7,470 nucleotides of DNA, taken from NCBI RefSeq assembly GCF_938030785.1, contig NZ_CALHIK010000025.1:1-7470 (forward strand), read 5' to 3'. Position numbers and translations under genes: made by a program. The notes beneath the pieces are model-generated. The model worked only from the letters and a program-made list of their open reading frames with translations, searched no databases and had not been told where the DNA came from. Below, one piece after another: positions 6,358 to 7,470 of the stretch (positions are counted from its first letter, which is position 1; each line of letters starts with the position of its first letter). The stretch comes from an uncultured Campylobacter sp. GTDB taxonomy: Bacteria > Campylobacterota > Campylobacteria > Campylobacterales > Campylobacteraceae.

Positions 6358-7374
6358 TTAAGCTTGGCAAGAACTCGGTTTACAGAATTTCGTCGCGACT
6401 GCGCAGCCAAGTAGTATCATAAAGGTCGCGAGCCAGCCCTGTATCGAAAAATAGGCCACCGATACCAAGCAGTTCGCGACGGTGCAGCCTCCGGTTAAAA
6501 CGGCGCCTATACCCATCAAAAAGCCGCCGAAAACGCGCTTTGGATACTCGTTTGCGGGCAACGACTTCAGCTCAAGCCCGCCCGACAAAAGAGCGCTTAC
6601 AAAGGAGCCCGCCAAAATCCCCACCGCAAAGAGGCTGCCCCAATTCAGATATCCGTCCTGCCCCGTCACGAGATACTCCATGACGTTCGCGCTGGGCACT
6701 GCGACGCTAAAGCCGAACTGCCTGCCGGTTTGCGCGCTGAGATACCAGGCTAAAACGCCCAAAAGACCGATCAGCACGGCGCCTAGGAAGAGATGAAATT
6801 TTTTCTCAAACAGTACGTATGCCGCGCCGCGAAGACGGTGCGCGGGGGCGGGAGCGGGCTGCTTTTGCGAGAGCGAAATTTTAACCGCAACCGCTGTTAT
6901 GAGGATCAAAGCCGCTACCAGCGCCCACGGCGAAATTTTAAGAAGCTCCTGGACGCTGCTTGCCTGCAGAGTTTGCTCGCTAAGCGCGCCGAGCGGCCGC
7001 CTTAGCGGGCCCGAGTATCCGCAAGCCATCGTGATTGAAAACGCAAGCAGCACCAAAAGCGGCGCAACCCCTCCTTCGCCCGTCCTGACCCAGCTTTCGC
7101 TCGCGCAGTATCCGCAGATAACCATCCCCAGCCCGAGCAAAAATCCGCCGATAAGCGTCGCTAAAATCGGCACTTTGTGATCCGGAATCCGGATAAGCCC
7201 GAAGTGAGCAAGCACGAAAAAGCCCACGGCTTGGATGCTCACGGCGATCAAAAGGGCGGCGAGAAAGCGGAAATTTTTTTGTAAAAATATGTTTTGAAAG
7301 CCTGAATTGAAGCAGAATTGAGTTCTTTGAAGCAAGACGCCAAAGGCGATACCCACGAATAAACCGCTAATCAT
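6358..7374 (-). CDS. YeeE/YedE-family sulfur/selenium transport membrane protein
   Basis: A 338-residue inner-membrane protein with about eight to nine hydrophobic segments. YeeE/YedE proteins import thiosulfate or related sulfur compounds using conserved cysteines; an epsilonproteobacterial branch (YedE/FdhT) supports selenium delivery for formate dehydrogenase. Family marks are LQRTQFCFNSGFQNIF (15-30, Cys21), GGFLLGLGMVICGYC (76-90) followed by a WVRTGEGG loop (95-102), and GGFLMGIGAVLTGGC (283-297). The last two align residue for residue, placing Cys90 opposite Cys297 and showing the internal duplication of the fold. Other cysteines are 87, 118, 302, 324, 331 and 336; the last two form a C-terminal CxxxxC. 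The ATG at 7374 follows a modest AAGG with a longer than usual eight-base gap. Partner genes (TusA/SirA-like) are not in the window; they could lie beyond the right edge. The substrate, sulfur or selenium, cannot be told from sequence alone, and FdhT identity is only a possibility. Confidence 0.88.
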   Translation of the reverse strand: MISGLFVGIAFGVLLQRTQFCFNSGFQNIFLQKNFRFLAALLIAVSIQAVGFFVLAHFGLIRIPDHKVPILATLIGGFLLGLGMVICGYCASESWVRTGEGGVAPLLVLLAFSITMACGYSGPLRRPLGALSEQTLQASSVQELLKISPWALVAALILITAVAVKISLSQKQPAPAPAHRLRGAAYVLFEKKFHLFLGAVLIGLLGVLAWYLSAQTGRQFGFSVAVPSANVMEYLVTGQDGYLNWGSLFAVGILAGSFVSALLSGGLELKSLPANEYPKRVFGGFLMGIGAVLTGGCTVANCLVSVAYFSIQGWLATFMILLGCAVATKFCKPSSCQA

Positions 7375-7396
7375 ATCTTAAGCCTTGCGGAAAAAT

Positions 7397-7432
7397 TTAC
7401 GTTATTGTATTGCCAAAAAAATAAAACTAAGT
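7397..7432 (-). promoter_or_regulatory. Promoter of the YeeE-family gene
   Basis: On the minus strand TACAAT (7409-7404) follows a T-rich stretch (7426-7415), with no good -35. Transcription would begin near 7397, about 22 nt before the ATG at 7374. It suggests that the gene starts its own transcript rather than following a gene beyond the right edge. Confidence 0.55.
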
Positions 7433-7470
7433 TGAAATTTTATTCATTCAGATAAAAATTTTCATTTAAA

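Noticed and set aside
6283..6414. 43-codon plus-strand frame beginning MACFFDYPL
   Set aside because: It overlaps the 3' end of the YeeE-family gene in antisense, its purine-rich stretch is too far from the ATG, and it resembles nothing known.
7432..7460. Possible plus-strand divergent promoter (TTGAAA then an AT-rich -10-like stretch)
   Set aside because: The -10 box is poor, the spacing is unclear and no gene follows within the window. AT-rich background explains it.

Overview
The window looks like ordinary chromosome from a Campylobacter-type epsilonproteobacterium. The evidence is AT-rich spacers crowded with AAATTT/TTTAAATTT words between moderately GC-rich genes, TATAAT- or TAAAAT-like -10 boxes without clear -35 boxes, AAGGA/AAGGGG ribosome sites, and a flavodoxin plus single-chain pyruvate:flavodoxin oxidoreductase of the kind used by microaerophilic Campylobacter. 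The coding GC content suggests one of the GC-richer oral-type Campylobacter species rather than C. jejuni; that is inference, not a species call.

All five genes are on the minus strand, so transcription runs from high to low coordinates. In that order: (1) 7374-6358, a YeeE/YedE-family membrane protein with its own promoter at the right edge; (2) a 269-bp spacer with a long inverted repeat and a candidate promoter; (3) 6088-2537, nifJ, a full-length 1183-residue pyruvate:ferredoxin/flavodoxin oxidoreductase, followed 10 nt after its stop by a textbook intrinsic terminator; (4) a 384-bp spacer holding that terminator, a 27-bp perfect palindrome and a strong TATAAT promoter; (5) 2152-1829, a small cysteine-rich DUF2325 protein; (6) 1711-854, a 285-residue protein of unknown function; (7) 842-351, fldA flavodoxin, whose ribosome site abuts the stop codon of the gene before it, followed by an intrinsic terminator at 298-336. 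Positions 1-297 contain no gene I can support.

Functionally, NifJ oxidises pyruvate to acetyl-CoA and CO2 and hands two low-potential electrons to a small carrier; in epsilonproteobacteria that carrier is typically FldA. The enzyme and its probable electron acceptor are therefore encoded side by side, in two transcription units separated by a terminator and a promoter. The DUF2325 protein and the unknown protein are most likely co-transcribed with fldA. The YeeE/YedE protein is a probable sulfur- or selenium-species importer and is probably a separate unit. I see no mobile element, CRISPR array, tRNA, rRNA or defence system. The points most worth a second look are the CxxCxxC cluster in the DUF2325 protein, the uncharacterised fldA-linked gene, and the two spacer inverted repeats.
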